The translations under genes and the position numbers were made by a program. Positions 4,511 through 5,364 of a stretch of DNA of 5,364 nt are shown here, piece after piece (position 1 is the first letter of the stretch; every line of letters starts with the position of its first letter). Where the stretch lies: positions 1 to 5,364 of the forward strand of contig JAUXBV010000292.1 of assembly GCA_030619215.1 (NCBI GenBank), given 5' to 3'. Under the pieces are notes generated by a model. That model was not told where the DNA came from, did no database searches, and saw nothing but the letters and a program-made list of their open reading frames with translations. This stretch comes from Fibrobacterota bacterium. GTDB lineage: Bacteria > Fibrobacterota > Chitinivibrionia > Chitinivibrionales > JANQEN01.

Positions 4511-4720
4511 CTATTAATAGAAGATGGTGGGATTTTGAACATCACACCATAACCCGGCCGCCTTTAATACCTGTGTTTGTCAATGGAATATCCGTAACCG
4601 GGAAAGCAACAGGAGGGGCTGGTTCTTATTTATAAAGCAACGTGGTAAAAGCGGTATGACAAGTCGATATATTTTTAACAAAATAGTGCGCTAATTTTTA
4701 TTTTGCTTTTAATAATATGG

Positions 4721-4749
4721 TTGCATTACAATTGAATTCATTATATTAT
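4721..4749 (+). promoter_or_regulatory. candidate sigma-70 promoter of the V-ATPase genes
   Basis: TTGCAT (4721-4726), 17 bases, then TATTAT (4744-4749, five of six). The -35 element matches only TTG. Transcription would begin near 4756, giving a leader of about 60 bases. The AT-rich context limits certainty. Confidence 0.35.
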
Positions 4750-4815
4750 TATACTTCTTGATGAAAAAAAACATGAAAATTATTAAAATTTAAACCTCTT
4801 GTCGGGAGAAATTAC

Positions 4816-5364
4816 ATGGAACAAAAAATTGCCGAATTGACCGAGAAGATATATAAAGAAGGTGTAGAAAAGGGCGAGGAGCAGAAAAAGGAGATTTTAA
4901 AGGCAGCCCAGGCCGATGCTTCGAAGATAAAAGAGGATGCAAAGAAAGAGGCGGAAAAAATAATTGCAGAGGCGCAGAAGAAGGCTGAGGAGATGAAAAG
5001 AAATATAGAATCGGAGATAAAACTTTCTTCCCAGCAGGCTGTCAGTACCTTAAAGCAAAAAATTATTGATTTACTCTTGACAAAGGGCGCTGATGAAAAA
5101 ATTTCCGCAGGCCTTTCTGATCCTGGTTTTATAAAAGAGTTGCTGATCGCAATTGTTAATAATTGGAAAACAGGTGAAGGGGGGGCAATGTCTCTGGAGG
5201 CTGTGCTCCCGGAAAAATTAAAGGGGAAGCTTGACAAATCACTGAAAGACTCTCTTAAAAAAATTATGAAAGAAGGGGTTGAAATCTCTTTTTCCAAAAA
5301 TATCAAGGGTGGATTTCAGATCGGCCCGAAGAAGGGTACCTTTAAAATAAGCCTCACCGATGAA
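4816..5364 (+). CDS. atpE: V-type ATP synthase/ATPase subunit E, 5' part
   Basis: The first 183 codons of subunit E, one of the peripheral-stalk proteins that tie the V1 catalytic head to the membrane part of V-type (A/V) rotary ATPases, on the cytoplasmic face. Visible: a charged, Ala/Glu/Lys-rich coiled coil (about residues 15-70), typical of the N-terminal half, then a globular C-terminal part with GGAMSLEAVLP (122-132), EISFS (156-160), the characteristic GGFQIG (165-170) and FKISLTDE (176-183). The family is usually about 200-230 residues, so little is missing beyond the window. GGGAG (4804-4808) is a ribosome binding site seven bases before the ATG. In many bacterial V-ATPase operons of spirochaetes and Bacteroidetes-like lineages subunit E comes first, and the large upstream non-coding region agrees with that here. 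Whether the enzyme makes ATP or pumps ions cannot be told from this subunit. Confidence 0.93.
   Translation, partial: MEQKIAELTEKIYKEGVEKGEEQKKEILKAAQADASKIKEDAKKEAEKIIAEAQKKAEEMKRNIESEIKLSSQQAVSTLKQKIIDLLLTKGADEKISAGLSDPGFIKELLIAIVNNWKTGEGGAMSLEAVLPEKLKGKLDKSLKDSLKKIMKEGVEISFSKNIKGGFQIGPKKGTFKISLTDE

Larger units (their letters stand above)
4355..4552 (+). pseudogene. stop-interrupted reading frame, possible gene remnant
   Basis: One frame is open from 4355 to the TAA at 4550-4552 except for a single TAG at 4469-4471. It has 38 codons before the TAG, ending SDYPYGKLRDNIV, and 26 after it, including DHFHALLLNTLLIEDGG. An overlapping frame continues from 4507 with RRWWDFEHHTITRPPL and VNGISVTGKATGGAGSYL to the TAA at 4630-4632. 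I recognise no family. No start codon or ribosome binding site is evident. The composition looks more protein-like than the flanking DNA, but chance open stretches of this size are possible, and inverted repeats in the same bases could mean structured RNA instead. Confidence 0.22.
3697..4815. other. 1.1-kb AT-rich region without an intact recognisable gene
   Basis: All three forward frames are frequently stopped, and no reverse frame was recognised as a gene. It holds two CCAGATAARCTGG repeats, several inverted repeats, a probable decayed copy of the small-protein family, a 45-codon frame of doubtful status, a 10-base tandem repeat, a stop-interrupted frame and a less AT-rich patch at about 4550-4625. 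It ends with the promoter and ribosome binding site of the V-ATPase gene. Decay of former genes, an unannotated RNA, or both would explain it. Confidence 0.6.

Noticed and set aside
4812..5306. 164-codon open frame on the minus strand
   Set aside because: It is antisense to the V-ATPase subunit E gene and its Ser/Phe-rich translation is the mirror of the Lys/Glu-rich coiled coil. It has no ribosome binding site or family resemblance.
1..5364. CRISPR array, tRNA, rRNA, insertion sequence or attachment site
   Set aside because: No regularly spaced repeats, cloverleaf, ribosomal motif, transposase or terminal inverted repeats were found.

Overview
The window looks like chromosomal DNA from an AT-rich, Gram-negative, probably anaerobic and motile bacterium. 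The evidence is a lipid A (LpxH-type) hydrolase, a YjfB-type putative motility protein behind a sigma-28-like promoter, a sigma-54-type promoter, and the first gene of what is probably a V-type ATPase operon. A spirochaete, an anammox-type planctomycete or another PVC/FCB lineage would all fit. The sequence does not settle this, so the assignment is inference.

Layout. The left third is ordinary housekeeping: a HIT-family nucleotide hydrolase/transferase (101-616, +) whose last 40 bases overlap, tail to tail, the end of an lpxH-like gene (577-1344, -). Upstream of lpxH on the minus strand is a 60-residue, extremely acidic protein (1458-1640, -). It is a textbook small transcription unit, with a TTGACA-N17-TATTAT promoter, a strong ribosome binding site and a hairpin plus T9 terminator. 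A second, perfect-consensus promoter (TTGACA-N17-TATAAT) lies further upstream on the same strand.

The middle holds a 60-residue YjfB-like protein (2043-2225, +) behind a good sigma-28 (FliA/SigD) promoter match. It converges on a 224-residue cysteine-motif protein of unknown function (2236-2910, -).

The accessory part is 2911-4815. It contains two tandem paralogous small proteins of about 60 residues (3284-3466 and 3520-3696, +) sharing an ungapped pattern: FPC, LxEC, WF and TEDxSTH. The first follows an excellent sigma-54 promoter (TGGCAC-N5-TTGC) with an upstream palindrome at enhancer-like distance. The second has a sigma-28-like element almost touching its start codon. About 1.1 kb with no intact gene follows. 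It holds what looks like a decayed third copy of the family (4060-4187), a run of inverted repeats, a perfect 10-bp tandem repeat and a reading frame broken by one stop codon.

The right end is the 5' part of a V-type ATPase subunit E gene (4816-5364, +), probably the start of the V-ATPase operon.

How the genes may relate: the sigma-28 and sigma-54 signals next to YjfB and the small paralogues suggest this middle region follows a flagellar-type or other alternative-sigma programme. This is a hypothesis based on promoter motifs only. The HIT, lpxH and ATPase genes appear to be independent housekeeping units.
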